A DNA stretch of 64,000 bases, taken from positions 2,879,102 to 2,943,101 of the forward strand of contig JANAVB010006999.1 in NCBI GenBank assembly GCA_029216955.1, written 5' to 3'. Source of the DNA: Iris pallida (taxonomy: Eukaryota > Streptophyta > Magnoliopsida > Asparagales > Iridaceae). Made by a program: the position numbers and the translations under genes. The notes beneath the pieces are model-generated. The model saw only the letters and a program-made list of their open reading frames with translations. It had not been told where the DNA came from and did not search any database. Positions 44,386 through 56,427 of the stretch are shown piece by piece (position 1 is the stretch's first letter; every line of letters starts with the position of its first letter).

Positions 44386-46136
44386 AGAAAATTGAAACAA
44401 GGAAATAGTAGTTCAGTTATGATGCACTCGTCCTACGATACGATATGACTCAGTCAAAGTACATGTGATGACACGATACGACTCAGTCAAGGTACATGTG
44501 AGGACAAATCCAATATGAACTATAATGTTAAACTATGAACAACGACGGTATATAAACGAGACAATTAAACTAATATACATAATATGAAAGAACACATATC
44601 ACCAATCAACGAAAGAAACTAGTATGACATATAATAAAGAAGAATAATATAAGCATGTAAATAAAGCTGTAAAGAAAGACAAGGTATACTTGCCTGGTGG
44701 TAGCGCATATAACCAATATTATCAAGTCAATCGACGAGCCACAAAGATTAAACTCTCACAAAAGTCTCCAAGGTCTGAAACAGATATTACCAGTGTGTTT
44801 AGAATAGTCAAATTAGCTAGGATAGCCTACCCATAAGTCCAATTCTGGATACAGAAATAAAACGATAATTTTGGGTTAAAATGATGTCCGTCGTTGGACC
44901 CACTTTGCACCGAAAAGTGTGCCAACATCTACGGTCTCTAAAGTCGTTGAACTATATGTCTATGGGTCCGATTTTATAATACGAACCCAACCGTATGTCT
45001 AAAGTTAGATTTCGGCGGACCTTGCTCAAATTTGCCCGATGGATCGGGTCGTAGGCTCGCCAAAATAGCGTTCCGGTCGACCTTTTCAGAATCGAATCAA
45101 ACTTGGCATACAAGACCAAAAAATTACACGATCCTATTGACGCAAGCTTTGTCTCGAGATGACGAACGTGCACGAAGTAATTTACTAATTTATAAAGAGG
45201 CCGATACGGTAAATTTTGACGAAAACGCATCAAATTCGTCGCGCACATACAACCAATTTGAATTCCGTCAAAGCCCACATATGCACGAAGTCCATACGCA
45301 TCTTTTAATGCAAGTGGTTCGAGACCTAGTCGCCCGGATTGTCGGGAGGGACTCCGTATCGACAAATTTCTATGTTTCTAAAAATGCTTTTTAATATAAT
45401 TTTTTTTCTGATTTCTAAACAGGTTTATCCTATTGTGTAATAGATGAAATCAAAATTCGTAAATAGCATTTAGAAACTGTATAGGTTGTCTTCAACCCTA
45501 TTCAACTACTTTTCAAAAATTGCGGATGGATCGGCGATTAATCGCCTTCCAAAACAGGGGTTTGGGACAGTGTTTGTCCTATTTTTGAACAGTTTTTCAT
45601 CGAACTTTGATTCGATTTCTCGGACAATCTTGCGCATGAAAATTAAATCTATTTGAAGAAAAATAAAGAGGTATAGTTTGCCTACTTACCAGAGCAAGTG
45701 GTTCGAGAAACGGCGAAGCGATGTGGCAGGAAAATTGTCACGAAGTTGGCCCTATTTCTGTCGCAGCTGCAGTTTGCTCTGTCTTCACGCTCCGGCTCGG
45801 ACGTGTCCAGGCGCGCTTTGGCAGTCATCGGCATCGTGGCGGCACGCGTAGGTGGCTGGGAGTGTCGCCGGGAATATGGGAGTCTAGTGGCATGGGTTTA
45901 CGGCTAGGGTTTTCTCCTCCTCTCTCGATCTTTTTCGTATACATATATGTACTCTGTTATAACAGAGCCGAGGGAAAAAGGGGTTGAGCTTCTGATGGGT
46001 TCAGGGGGGGGGGGGTATTGCCGGGCTCGGTTTGTGTGGGTTTTTTTCTTTTGTTTTTCCTTTTCCTTTTTTTTTCTTTTTTTTTCTTTTTCTATTTCTT
46101 TTTTTTATAACTCTCTACATATCTATTATATCTATA

Positions 46137-46138
46137 TG

Positions 46139-46169
<31 letters not shown>

Positions 46170-46203
46170 CTATACTACCATGTATGTATTTAAGATAAAT
46201 CTT

Positions 46204-46252
<49 letters not shown>
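46137..46252. repeat. (CA)n and (TA)n microsatellites
   Basis: CA repeats at about 46139-46167 and TA repeats at about 46205-46251, inside the solo LTR. The related LTR at 63108 has its own, longer TA tract at the matching place. Confidence 0.95.
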
Positions 46253-46254
<2 letters not shown>

Positions 46255-46849
46255 CATGTGTTTTTTTGACCTATAAGTTCCAAATCCACCAGAACTAATT
46301 CTTTCGACAATTATTATTATAACCCAAAACAAGATATCAAAATAATATCAAATAATATTGATAATAATATATATAACAATTTTTTAGAAAATAATTATTG
46401 TATCACTAAATATGAAATGTGTACATGTATATAAAATTGCATCTACATGGGCGTCTTTCCGCACGTAGCATCTCTACATGGGCTTGGGCTCGGTTCAGGA
46501 CCAATCCGGACTAAATTGGTACAACCGGGTCATCCTAAATATCATAGTCTAAATAAGTAAATAAACAAATTATTTGTAGAGATCATGTTACAACTTAGTC
46601 CAATTTTCCTAGTTATAACACACACATGGCTTAGCTTTCCCTACCATGGCTAATAAATTAGTCAAAGCACGCCACTACACTATCCGTGCCATAATTTCTA
46701 GTCATCTTGCACCCCAAACTTAACCATGACTAAGGCCTCCTATAATAATAGTTAATTAATTAAATATTTATAAAAATTCCAAAAATTTCCATTTAATTCA
46801 AATAAATAATACTAAAAGTATTTTTAAAATTCGGGAAGAGGGCTTACAT

Positions 46850-47174
46850 CTTCCATTCATACATCGAATGCAGATTCTTCCATAATACTATTGTCGAACT
46901 CTCCAAGGAAAATTGATGAAATACCGAATCGTCCAGCTATTAGCTGATGAATCCAACAACCTTCGATCCAACCTTTTCTAGTAATCGATAGTTTGTCCGA
47001 TGCTTGGCGTCCTCGTCCTCTAATGGACCAAGTAAATCTTTGCACCATAGTGGATCCTCCATCCTTGGTGTCTAGATCGTCATGTTTTACCTTGTAAGAT
47101 AATCATACATGTGTTCATCTGCTCTGGAGATGTCGTACCTTTTCTCTCGAAAATAAGAGAGCTCTGATTCTACT
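46850..47174 (-). pseudogene. Start of copia gag and primer site (minus)
   Basis: In minus orientation a degraded primer site (AAGTAGAATCAGAGC, about 47160-47174) is followed by an ATG frame (MEDPLWCKD-like near 47065) and a Leu/Ser-rich region. The sequence is then split at 46849 by the solo LTR and resumes at 43674. Confidence 0.5.
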
Positions 47175-47590
47175 TGTTAGTCCTAAAATGTTGCAGAAAT
47201 GATACTAACCCACCTGAAGATAACAAACCCGTCTTACTCGAGCACCAAGACAAATCAACACATTATAGGTACGATGACTGTCATCTTGACAAATCGGTCC
47301 GAATATATATATATATCTCAATAATACAAGATTGAATACTAATATATTGAACTCTTTGCCCCCAACTTCAACCCCTCACAAATCTCAAGAAAGAAGAACA
47401 ACATATGAACTTTCTTTTAGATTTTGTGGATTTGCTCTCTTGAATCTCTCATGTGAGATTATTATTGGCAACCATCTTAACTTTATATTAAGGTTAAGGA
47501 ATCCTAATTTAGGATTAGAAATTCCTAAATTAGCCTTATCGTTAGTCATGGATGTCCAAATTAGATCACATGGTTGTAATATATGTTAAC
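47175..47590 (-). mobile_element. Copia LTR (minus)
   Basis: The minus strand ends with ATTTTAGGACTAACA at 47175, directly before a degraded initiator-Met primer site. The other edge is near 47590 but not sharp. The plus-strand open frame 47332-47589 is an LTR by-product. Confidence 0.5.
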
Positions 47591-47908
47591 TTGTGTCCAT
47601 GTTTGAACCAAATCCCGACAGTCAATATACTTTGGTGTACCGCCACACCCTCGAAATAGATTCTGGAATGAAGAAACCAAAAATTGGTATGCCGCTCCTG
47701 TTGTTTTGGTTCAGTTTGGTCCTCGATTCAGCCACTAATCGTCCATCGCATTCGTTGCAACTTCTGTCGATGCATATGCTTCATGTTGTCCAGACTATCC
47801 TTCCACACACCTCGAATCGAGACTGGAACCCCAACACAACCAACCTGTAATTGAGAATATGCAGGATGTCGAAACCTCAATTGAAAAAAAAAACCTATTC
47901 TACATTAG
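47591..47908. other. Unresolved stretch
   Basis: It holds an 85-codon plus-strand frame (47593-47850), with no recognisable domain and no terminal repeats. Confidence 0.3.
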
Positions 47909-48450
47909 GCTGAGCATTAGTCGGTTTTTGATCGAGAATCGAACTGAACAAGAGATACGGTTCGGTCTGAATTTTTTTGGTTTGATTTCGATTTTGGATT
48001 TCAATTTCGGTCCAAAACTAAAAATCGAATAAGACTTACGCAATATTTTTGTACCCTCAATTTTGTTCATATTTTATGATAAAAATATGTATATATATGT
48101 GTGTATATTTTGGAAACAACAATTCTATGAACGTATTTTAAAATCCAACTTTAGTAATTTAACAACTAGTCTAACTTTGTCCAACATTGAAATACAACAA
48201 ACTAATTATTTATAAAAAAATATTTTTTTAATATAATTTAATCACAATTCCAACTTTGGGTTAGATCTATTAAATAATAAAATAGTACCCAAACAAATCA
48301 ACCGAATAAACCGATCGATAATCGGTTTGATTTGATTTCAGTTTAACTAATTTCGGTTCGAATTGATTTTGAATTTTTAGAAGCTTAATTTTACTCAGTT
48401 TTGTGGATTTGGTGAAACCAAAAAAACTGAATTTTCAACTCTATGGCTGA
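47909..48450. mobile_element. TCGGTTCGGTT-rich non-autonomous element (tentative)
   Basis: It begins AGGCTGAGCATTAGTCGG and is full of GGTTCGGT/ACCGAAAT-type motifs in both orientations. It ends near CTCTATGGCTGA. Plant genomes hold many small elements with this composition. No target duplication was found. Confidence 0.3.
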
Positions 48451-48670
48451 TTATAATTAGTCGCTTCGACAAGGTGAAGTCTTATGATGCAAAATATCTG
48501 AATTTAAATTTCTTAACACCCAATGAGGATAATCAACAAATATGACTGAATTTTAAGCACATAATTTTTTGCCCCCATCGAGATTGCAATCTTTATTGTA
48601 CAAGAGTTCAGATGGAAGCTTCCGAATTTTTTTTATATGGTGAAGTCTTTTTGAATTCTTATATAGTCTC

Positions 48671-49272
48671 TTTAGCTTTTTTAGAAACTCTAGAATATTT
48701 CTTATAAATACAAATTTTTTCATATAGGATAAAAGTAATATAAAAATATATATAAAGAAAATAAAAGTTTTACGAAATGTACATAAGGATACAAGTCATC
48801 ATTATTAGTAGCGACATGAGTGCATGTACTCATGTTGCCATTAGCATTAGCGACATGGATAATCAATTCAACGGAAACGTCAACATAGTGACCGTGTCGC
48901 CATTAGCATCGACGACATGAGTGCACAGACTCATGTTACAAATAACGAAATGATCGAAAATGCATGCATGGTGGAGCATTTTTTGTACATGTTTACATGC
49001 ATGGCCATTCGGTCTAGCTAAATTTATACTCAAGTCGGCTAACCTATTGGCAAATTCGAGTTTAAAAATAAAATCAAAATGTCAATGCTAATGGTGATGT
49101 AGTTTGCCAATGCTAATGATAATATGAGTGAATGCACTCATGTCGTCATTAGTAGTGACGACTTGTATTCTTATTGCAATTCGTAGAATTTTCTGTTTTT
49201 TTATATATTTTTTATATTCTTTATCTTATATGAAAATTTTTGTTGTAAATATCTAGGACTAGAAGTTTCTTG
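48671..49272. mobile_element. Foldback element with ~150-bp inverted arms
   Basis: The left arm (about 48671-48830) and right arm (about 49105-49272) are imperfect reverse complements, from GAAACTCTAG and CTAGAAGTTTC ends through TTTTCATATAGGATAAA to a shared GACATGAGTGCATG palindromic patch. The centre holds more copies of ATGAGTGCA/TGCACTCAT. It is a MITE or foldback transposon. Confidence 0.65.
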
Positions 49273-49292
49273 TACATATTTTGAAACTTTTT

Positions 49293-50041
49293 TGTAAGGC
49301 CCTTGAGACCTTATTTACTCCTAAATGTCGGACTAAATTACCAACTCCATTGTCAACCCCTTTTGAGAGTGCAACCGAAAATGAGATACAATCCAACAAT
49401 CTTGACTTTAGCTTATTTTTGCTGACCGAGCAACCAAGCACATCTTGGCTTGCTTGGTTTTGCTAGCCTAGAACCTTACTCGTTACTACGAGCCAAGCAC
49501 CCCAGAAGATCCAATAAATTGCCATCTCGATACGTTTGACCACAGAACCAGACTGACAAATTCATCAACACCATCATTTGTATGCCAACTACAGCGTCTT
49601 GCTCCATCATGGGCACGTCAGACCCATCTTTGAAGCCAATTCGTATAGTTGTCTCTAACCTTAGGTATGATGTGCCTTCAGACCACCTTATAGAGGATGC
49701 TCATACTCCATCTTGAGAAGAGAGTCCGTATATATATTATATGCATGAACGTTCAACATCATCTACCTTGAACCAATTAGAGCCGTCCAAACTAGTCCCA
49801 TAACCGTGTCCTCTGATACTACTTGTTCCTAATTTATTGTGACCCGAACCAATGTTTGTCCGTGAGGTACAATATTGGACTGGACTCATATGTCTTAAAA
49901 GAGAATTTTTATGTAAGGTCTGAACCAATTCTAATTATTTATACATCATGATCCCAACTCCTATCCGATGTACGACTAAAAATTACCAACTCCATTGTTA
50001 CCCCCTTTTGGGTTCAAAAAAAAACAAGTTACAATTCAACA
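49293..50041 (-). mobile_element. TRIM-like or small copia remnant (minus)
   Basis: A short LTR at 49824-50041 (minus: TGTTGAATTG to TTAGGAACA, 218 bp) is followed on the minus strand by a primer-like site (AGTAGTATCAGAGG, about 49809-49822). Part of the same LTR recurs at about 49293-49399 (ACCAACTCCATTGT, ACCCCTTTTGAG). The 425 bp between have no coding potential. This fits a terminal-repeat retrotransposon in miniature whose left LTR is truncated. Confidence 0.45.
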
Positions 50042-50101
50042 GAAAATTCGTGCACTGAAGCGAACAATGTATAGGTAAAATTACTAAGTCCATGAAATGA
50101 A

Positions 50102-50831
50102 TGTTGGAGTGGGAGGGGTTCCTAACCTATGTGGAGAATACCTCGGAGTGCGACGAGCGCCATCCGTGTGTCGGAGAAGCTCGGGGAGTGCATGGATCCT
50201 ATTTTGGAACATACATGGTAAAGAAATATATGATTGGATTTTTATATTTACTTTGATCATATATTTATGATTGGACCTTTCATATAGTAGCTTTTCATAT
50301 AATTGGGCTTCCACTTATGACAAGCCAATTATGATTTGTATTTCTATTAAATATATGATTGATTCATATTGGAAGTTTCCATATATATTGGTCTTCCATG
50401 TATGGATTACCATGGGCTTATAAAAGGGTGATGCATGCTAGTTGAATTCATCTCAAAATAAGAGTTCGTTACAATCTTTGAAAGAGAGAGAGGATTAAGG
50501 ACTATTGTGAAGGAGAGATTGCTTCGAATAATTTTTCGGCGTCTCTTGTTCTTCGGAGTCCGCAATCAAAAAATTTCTTCTTTCAAGTAAGTTGTGGTGA
50601 TCCGTGTTAGATCGGAAGGAGCTTGTAGAGGGTGTATTCTCTTTATTCTATTAGTTGAGGTTCTTCAGGGTTGGACTCTGATCGTTCCGTAGTTTTTTCC
50701 ACAAGGGTTTTCCACGTCAAAAATCTTTGTGTCTGCGATTGTGTTTGGCATTTTTGGTTTGTGTGCTTTTGCTCGGTTCTCTCGCAGGACTTTTTGGATT
50801 GGGGGAAGGTTTCCGTGCTTCGTTCCCAACA
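50102..50831 (+). repeat. 5' LTR of copia 50102
   Basis: 730 bp, from TGTTGGAGTGGG to CGTTCCCAACA. Related LTR pieces lie at 16742-17460 and, inverted, at 19120-19482 plus 26761-27198. Confidence 0.88.
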
Positions 50832-50834
50832 TAG

Positions 50835-50846
50835 TGGTATCAGAGC
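50835..50846 (+). other. Primer binding site (tRNA-Met initiator)
   Basis: TGGTATCAGAGC begins three bases after the 5' LTR. Confidence 0.92.
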
Positions 50847-50914
50847 TTTGTGTTCAAAGAAGTGTCAGGAGTTGGCATTCAAACCAGGAAGCAGAGATAG
50901 ACGCGAAGCCGGTA

Positions 50915-51690
50915 CGCATGATGAACCTGAACAGTACCAACTACCATTATTGGCGGAGCAAGATGAAGGATTTGCTGTTCGTCAAAAAGCTGCATCTTCT
51001 AGTATTTGCATCCGAGAAGACCAGTGACAAATCCGATGAGGACTAGAACTTCGAGCATATACAGGTGTATGGATACATGTGGCAGTTCGTTGACGAGAAT
51101 GTGTACAATCACGTTGCCAATATTGAGCATACGAAGACGTTGTGGGAGAAGCTGTAATCTTTGTACGCAAAAAAGACTGGGTTAAACAAACTGTTCTTGA
51201 TCCGGATGATGATGGGTCTGCGGTACAAAGATGGTGCATCCATTACGGATCACTTGAGTGAGTTCCAGGGCGTGGTCGACCAGCTATCCTCGATGGGAGT
51301 CAAGTTCAACGACGAGGTTCAAGGACTTTGGTTGCTATATATATTGCCAGACTCGTGGGAGACCGTACGAGTATCTATGATCGTTTCTGCTCTGGAAGGC
51401 ATGGTCAGTCTGGAGTTTGCCAAGAGCGGAGTACTGAATGAAGAGATGTCGAGACGTTTTCAGGGCACTTCATCCACATCCTATCACTCAGAGGCACTAG
51501 TTTCAGAGAGCCACGGAAAGGGCAAAAGCAGAGGGTCCAGGTGGTGGCAGAGACAAGAGCAGAGGAAAGTCCAAGGGTCGGTACGAGGACTCGGAGTGTT
51601 ACCATTGTGGCAAGAAGGGCCACATCAAGCAGAACTGTTTCACTTGGAAGAGAGAGAAGAAGGGCGACAAGGAGAAGCAAGATGAGGACA
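50915..51690 (+). pseudogene. Copia gag
   Basis: The start region (MMNLNSTNYHYWRSKMKDLL) is the common copia gag opening. After a stop at 51044-51046 the frame resumes at 51161 with ITDHLSEFQGVVDQLSSMGV and LLYILPDSWETVRVS, the UBN2-type domain. Another shift follows near 51500. The zinc knuckle (CYHCGKKGHIKQNC) is readable only in a third frame at about 51597-51640. At least two frameshifts and two stops (also TAA at 51156) inactivate it. Confidence 0.82.
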
Positions 51691-51695
51691 CTATA

Positions 51696-52499
51696 ATGGC
51701 AGTCTCGATACATGGAGGCGATGTGATTGTCGTATGTGATAAGGTTATCACGAACCTCGCCTGTGATGACAATTCTTGGCTGGTGGACTCAGGGGCTTCA
51801 GCGTACGTATCTCATAACAGGGCACTATTTTCTACTTACACGACAGGCGACTGTGGAGTGTTGAAGATGGGCAATGGAGATGTGTCGAAGGCGGTTGCCA
51901 TTGGAGATATGCATTTGAGGACGAAGACGGGTGCATTTCTTGTTCTCAAAGATGTTCATCATGTCCCTGATATCCGTTTCAACCTGGTGTCGATTGGAAG
52001 GTTGGATGAAGAGGGATTCTTTAGTCTCTTCAGGAATTGTCAGTGGAAGCTTTCTAGAGGTTCGATGGTGATTGTCAGAGGAAGCAAGAAGTTCGGTCTC
52101 TACTATATGGAGGAGAGCGCACAGGGGGCACAAGAGGTGAACGCAGTCAGTAATACGTCTACCGAGTTATGGCACAGGCGGCTCAGCCATATCAGCGAGA
52201 AGTGGATGAGCTACTTGGTGAACAGGAAGGTGATTCTAGGGCTCAAGTCTATAAAGTTAGAGAAGTGCACGCACTACTTAGCTAGAAAGCAAAATAGGGT
52301 GTCTTTCCAAAGTCACCCAAGTTTAAGAAAGCCGGCGTTGCTCGAGTTGATACACTCGGATGTCTGCGGTCCTATGAAGGTAAAATCTATTGGTGGTACT
52401 TCTTACTTTGTAACTTTTATTGATGAATGTTCCAGAAAGGTTTGGGTCTATGCCTTAAAGACCAAGGATCAGGTGCTGCCCACTTTCAAAGAGTTTTAG
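51696..52499 (+). pseudogene. Copia protease, pre-integrase and integrase N-terminus
   Basis: The Asp protease motif LVDSGASAYVS is near 51781-51815. The GAG-pre-integrase domain ends with LWHRRLSHISEKWM. The zinc-binding part has lost its usual C-x-x-C near KCTHYLARKQ (Tyr stands where Cys is expected). The integrase core starts with LIHSDVCGPM, carrying the first catalytic Asp. It stops at TAG 52497-52499, most simply from a Gln or Trp codon, and the same frame goes on. Confidence 0.87.
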
Positions 52500-53343
52500 G
52501 CCTCTGTTAAAAGAGAGACGGGCAAGAAGTTATTATGTGTTCGGTCCGACAACGACGGCAAATACATTGGTCCCTTTGATGTGTATTGCAGAGAGCAAGG
52601 GATACGACACCAGAAGACTCCGTCCAAGATATCTCAGCTCAATGGTGTAGCGGAGCGCACGAACAGGACACTGATGGAGAGGGTACGGTATTTGCTGTCA
52701 GAAGTAAATTTGCCTGACAGTTATTGGGGTAAGGCTCTTCTCATAGCTGCTTATGTTATTAATTTATCTCCTAGTGCTCCTTTTCAATGTGATATGCCTG
52801 ACAAAGTATGGTACGGCAAAGAGTCGTCATACAATCACCTACGAGTGTTTGGCTGTAAAGCCTTCATGCATGTACCGAAGGACGAGAGGTCCAAACTTGA
52901 GCCGAAGACGAGGCGATGCGTCTTTGTCGGCTATGGTCGGGATAAGTTTGGCTATAGACTCTACCACCTAGTAGAAAAAAAGCTCTACAGAAGCAGAGAC
53001 GTGGTATTCGTCGAGGATCAGACCATGACCAACACTCAGGATTCTGAGACGCCTTCTGAGGCTGAGAAATTGCCTGAGTTAGAGTCATTTTGCTTCGAGC
53101 AGTTTCCAGAGGATATTACAGAGGATCCAGTTATGTGGAAGCCAGTGCATGGAGTTGTTCCCAACCTTGATCATCAGCCTGCTGATGGTGGTCAGGGTGT
53201 CCCTCAGGAGGATGAACATGTCGGAGAGGCAGTTCCTGAAGGGGATGAGACTGTTGGTATACAGCCAGCACTAGTGGCTCCACTGAGAAGGAGCGACAGA
53301 GATCGTCGAGCATCTACGAGATACTCACCGGGTGAGTATGTGT
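52500..53343 (+). pseudogene. Copia integrase C-terminal part
   Basis: The reading continues in frame with the second catalytic Asp (VRSDNDGKY) and the Glu in NGVAERTNRT. The typical WGKALLIAAYVINLSPS, LRVFGCKAFMHVP and RRCVFVGYGRDKFGYRLYHL blocks follow. The last codons are RRSDRDRRASTRYSPGEYV and TAA, where the final bases already belong to the inserted gypsy LTR (its start is at 53341). The D-D-E triad is complete but the protein is truncated. Confidence 0.88.
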
Positions 53344-56257
53344 AATGCCTGTTGTTCGTATTACGTATTTTGGAATACGTGTACGTATTTTATCTCGTAT
53401 TGCATGATTCCTTGCTTGGCTTATCTTGGCATTTCATGGCTTAGTTTATTTTGGGTTGGTTCGGCTAGGCTTGGGTTGCCTTGGTTCATCATGAACCAAG
53501 GGGAAAACCCTTACCTACCACCACCATCCCCATTTATTAACCCATTCCCTCACTCTCTCTCTCTTTATTACTCTTCTCCTTCCCTACCATTACTCCTCAC
53601 CTACCAGGAGGCTCTTAGACAAGTGCAGCTTGCTTCATGGAGGAAACCAAATTTTATTGTTCTATTTTCTTCTCCACGAGATTTCTAACACACTTTAATA
53701 TTTAGCATTCATAATTTTCATGGTTCAATTTGTGTAGATCTAAGTTTATTATATTTTTAGATTTTTTGAGTTTTGATCTATTTAATATTGTTATTATCAA
53801 GTTCTGATGGTTTCATGTTGTAGAGAATTTTATTCTGCCCCATTTTGACCTATGGAAGTTCGGATTTGGACTCTGGATGAAGGATTTATACAGTTGGAAG
53901 CCATGACTTGTATGGTTCTTCTTCTTGAAAATTTGGAGAAGAAGAACAGTTCCTTAGCCGCATATAGTTTCCAGCCGCATGAACTTAGCCGCATAGCCTT
54001 ATGCGGCAAGTTCCATTCTTGGTCGCATAGATTTTGGACCGCATGTAATCTTCCAGCCGTATGGCCTTAGCTAGCCGCATGGACTTCTGAACTCCTGACT
54101 ACATGCACCCCTGATTAAATCATAGCCGCATGGGCTCCTAACTGAGCCGCATGCGCCCCCTTCTTTTCTGGCCGCATGGGGACTAGTCCTTCCCAGCCGC
54201 ATAAGAACCCAGCCACATGAGTTGATCCTGCCACATATAGTTTCCAGTCGTATTAGCCCTGATCGACCCAGCCGCATGGACCGACCCGTATGACCCTCTT
54301 GACCGAGCCGCACAAGGCCCAATCATTTTTAGAGCTGCATGAACTCAATTATCCTTAGCCACATGAAGTCAACCCTTCCAGCCGCATAAGGCCTTGCTTC
54401 CCGCGAGCCGTATACCCTTCATCTCCAGCCGCATATGCTCAGTCACCCAGAGCCGCATATGCTCAATCTCCCTCCAGCTGCATGAACTTTCTTCCCAGGA
54501 TGCATAGGGTTCATTCCCTCCAGCCGCATAAGATCCCCTCTATTCCCAGCCGCATAAGCTCCTGCCCCCTTCTTAGCCGCATAAACCCGAATTTTCCCCC
54601 AGCCGTATGAGCTTTCCCCCTTTCAGCCGCATGGACTTCATTCCTGGCCGCATATGCCCTAGCCGCATGGCCCTTCCATAGCCTTATATTTTATGATTTA
54701 ATTGTTATTAATTAGGCCCATATCTTGTGGCCCTCAGTATACTTGGCCCTTTTGATAATGCTTGTACTATGTTATCCTGCACATGTTCTCCGAACACGAT
54801 AGTGATCCGTAGTGGTGCACTCTTGACAAATAACATGACATGATAGTGGTCCGCCGTGGCACACTCCTGACAAGTAAACCTGACATGATATGCCTGGATA
54901 TGCTGTTGCGATGGCTAACATGACATGATAAGTATGAATAACCTGGACACCGTGGGCGATTGTGCTTGTACAAATGAACCAGTATTGTCTTGCATCATGT
55001 CTAGGAGAGGGACCCCTGAGTACCACGGTGAGGGGTGCCTACCAAATTGACTGAGGCTAATAACTAGAATAATCCAGTAGTCATGAAGAGATTTCCCATC
55101 TACAGGCGATCCCGTTACCTGGGTGCGCTTGGGTCTGTAGCCTGCCGTCGAGTAGGGCACATTTCCAGCACACTGTCATGTGTTGTACCCTTCAAGCTAC
55201 TTAAGGGTACATGTGTTTCCTGGACGATGTACCTACTTGAATTCAACCCCTAATATTCGACCTGGGTAACCTGGATGGTCTGCAAGACTTGTGGCTGTGG
55301 AACAATCTCGCTGCATCTTGCTAGTAACTAGGCCTGTGATAACCCTAGTTAGTTAAAGTATCAAGCCGTACTTATTGCTTGGCCGTGATTGTTGGATGGG
55401 GCATAATCAGTCTAGTCTTGTCTTGATCCTGTACAAGATTATTATATGACCTGATTTCTTATATTATCTTGCCGATAAATGGTGGGAAACCAAGTTTCGT
55501 TCAGACGAAGGGTTACAACCCCGGTCCTTATTTGGTTTACGGGTTGTAACCTGGTTATCTGAATAGTTCCATGGTTATCTCGTCGTATATCATCCTGATA
55601 TGTTTTTTCTTATTTACAGTTCTTACTACTTATTTATATTGCTGTGCTAATTGCTGGTTTTAGTTCCTAAGTGAAGCTTCCTTTGTGGCACTTGCTCTTT
55701 CTGGGATCTGATCCAGCTGGTTTTGTATGGCCAAATTTTGGAGCAGCTCCAGAGGATCTACCGACTTTCCAGCCCGATAGTGACCACCAGGCGTAACCAG
55801 GGCAACGAGTGGGTTTATTTTGGCTCTCCCACTTTATTATAAAAATATTATTTTGAGGCATTTAGCCGATGAGCACATGTTTAGCTCGATTGCACCTTTA
55901 CTTACTGTCTTCCTACGGACTGTAACATGATTGACAGATCCTAGGGTTGATCATGCATGACTAAACTCTTGCTAGTCCTGATATTTTATAACGACTAGCT
56001 TCATGATCAGCTAAATATGTAATGTTTGGGACGCCTTACTATTGTATATTTGGTGATCTTACATCTTGTAACATTTATTTACTTGCTTGTGATTGAGACA
56101 CTAGGCTTGTTCATGACCTTAAGAGACTGTTGGCTTGTAGTTAAACTCTCATGTATCTAGACAGCCGTGACCATATAGCGAGGTAGATTGCACATCAATA
56201 TACGTAGCTGGCTATGTCTGCCCCTGCTCTCCAGTATTCTGGTTCTGGGGCGTGACA
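53341..56257 (+). repeat. 5' LTR of chromovirus (2917 bp)
   Basis: It runs from TGTAATGCCTGTTG to GGGGCGTGACA. It contains the AGCCGCAT array (53956-54672), and the frames near 54071-55160 are artefacts. Confidence 0.9.
53956..54672 (+). repeat. AGCCGCAT interspersed array, 5' LTR copy
   Basis: About 33 copies or near-copies of AGCCGCAT(A/G) lie 15-35 bp apart in pyrimidine-rich filler. Many differ by one transition (CCGCAT to CCACAT, CTGCAT or CCGTAT). A short inverted pair (GCCGCATA and TTATGCGGC) is at 53988-54007. Confidence 0.9.
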
Positions 56258-56275
56258 AGTGGTGGCCCATGCAGG
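56258..56275 (+). other. Damaged primer binding site
   Basis: AGTGGTGGCCCATGCAGG follows the LTR where TGGTATCAGAGC is expected. Only TGGT is kept, most simply through a small internal deletion. Confidence 0.5.
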
Positions 56276-56427
56276 TCTTGTAAATCAAGATATGTGAGGG
56301 TTTACCGAATAGATGTCTCAATCAGTACTCGCCCTTGATCTCTGCTCGTATCCTCTGAATCCCTGGATTCTTGATCTGATCACATGCTTGTATCGTTGAT
56401 CTGTCCTGGTCCTTCCTTATTGTTCCT

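Larger units (their letters stand above)
43675..46849 (-). mobile_element. Solo Tekay-like gypsy LTR (minus, 3175 bp)
   Basis: The target duplication TCTTC is perfect (43670-43674 and 46850-46854). Read on the minus strand it starts TGTAAGCCCTCTTCCCG at 46849 and ends GTGCGGGTCGTGACA at 43675. The region 46440-46800 matches the start of the LTR at 63108-63500. A gene-like leader (AAACCCTAGCC near 45905 and CTCTGGTAAGT near 45690, minus) resembles a 5' leader with a splice donor. There is no internal region, so it is a product of LTR recombination. Confidence 0.9.
50102..53340 (+). mobile_element. Ty1-copia element, 5' part, cut by chromovirus
   Basis: A 5' LTR (50102-50831), primer site and gag-protease-integrase are present. 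RT and RNase H are missing because a gypsy element begins at 53341. The five bases before the insertion are GTATG; the partner is not in the window. Confidence 0.88.

Noticed and set aside
54071..54322. Minus-strand open frames with repeated MRLG/CG-type residues in the AGCCGCAT array (also 61994-62194)
   Set aside because: They reflect the repeated ATGCGGCT word read on the minus strand. The arrays have irregular spacing and change frame, so no repeat protein is encoded.
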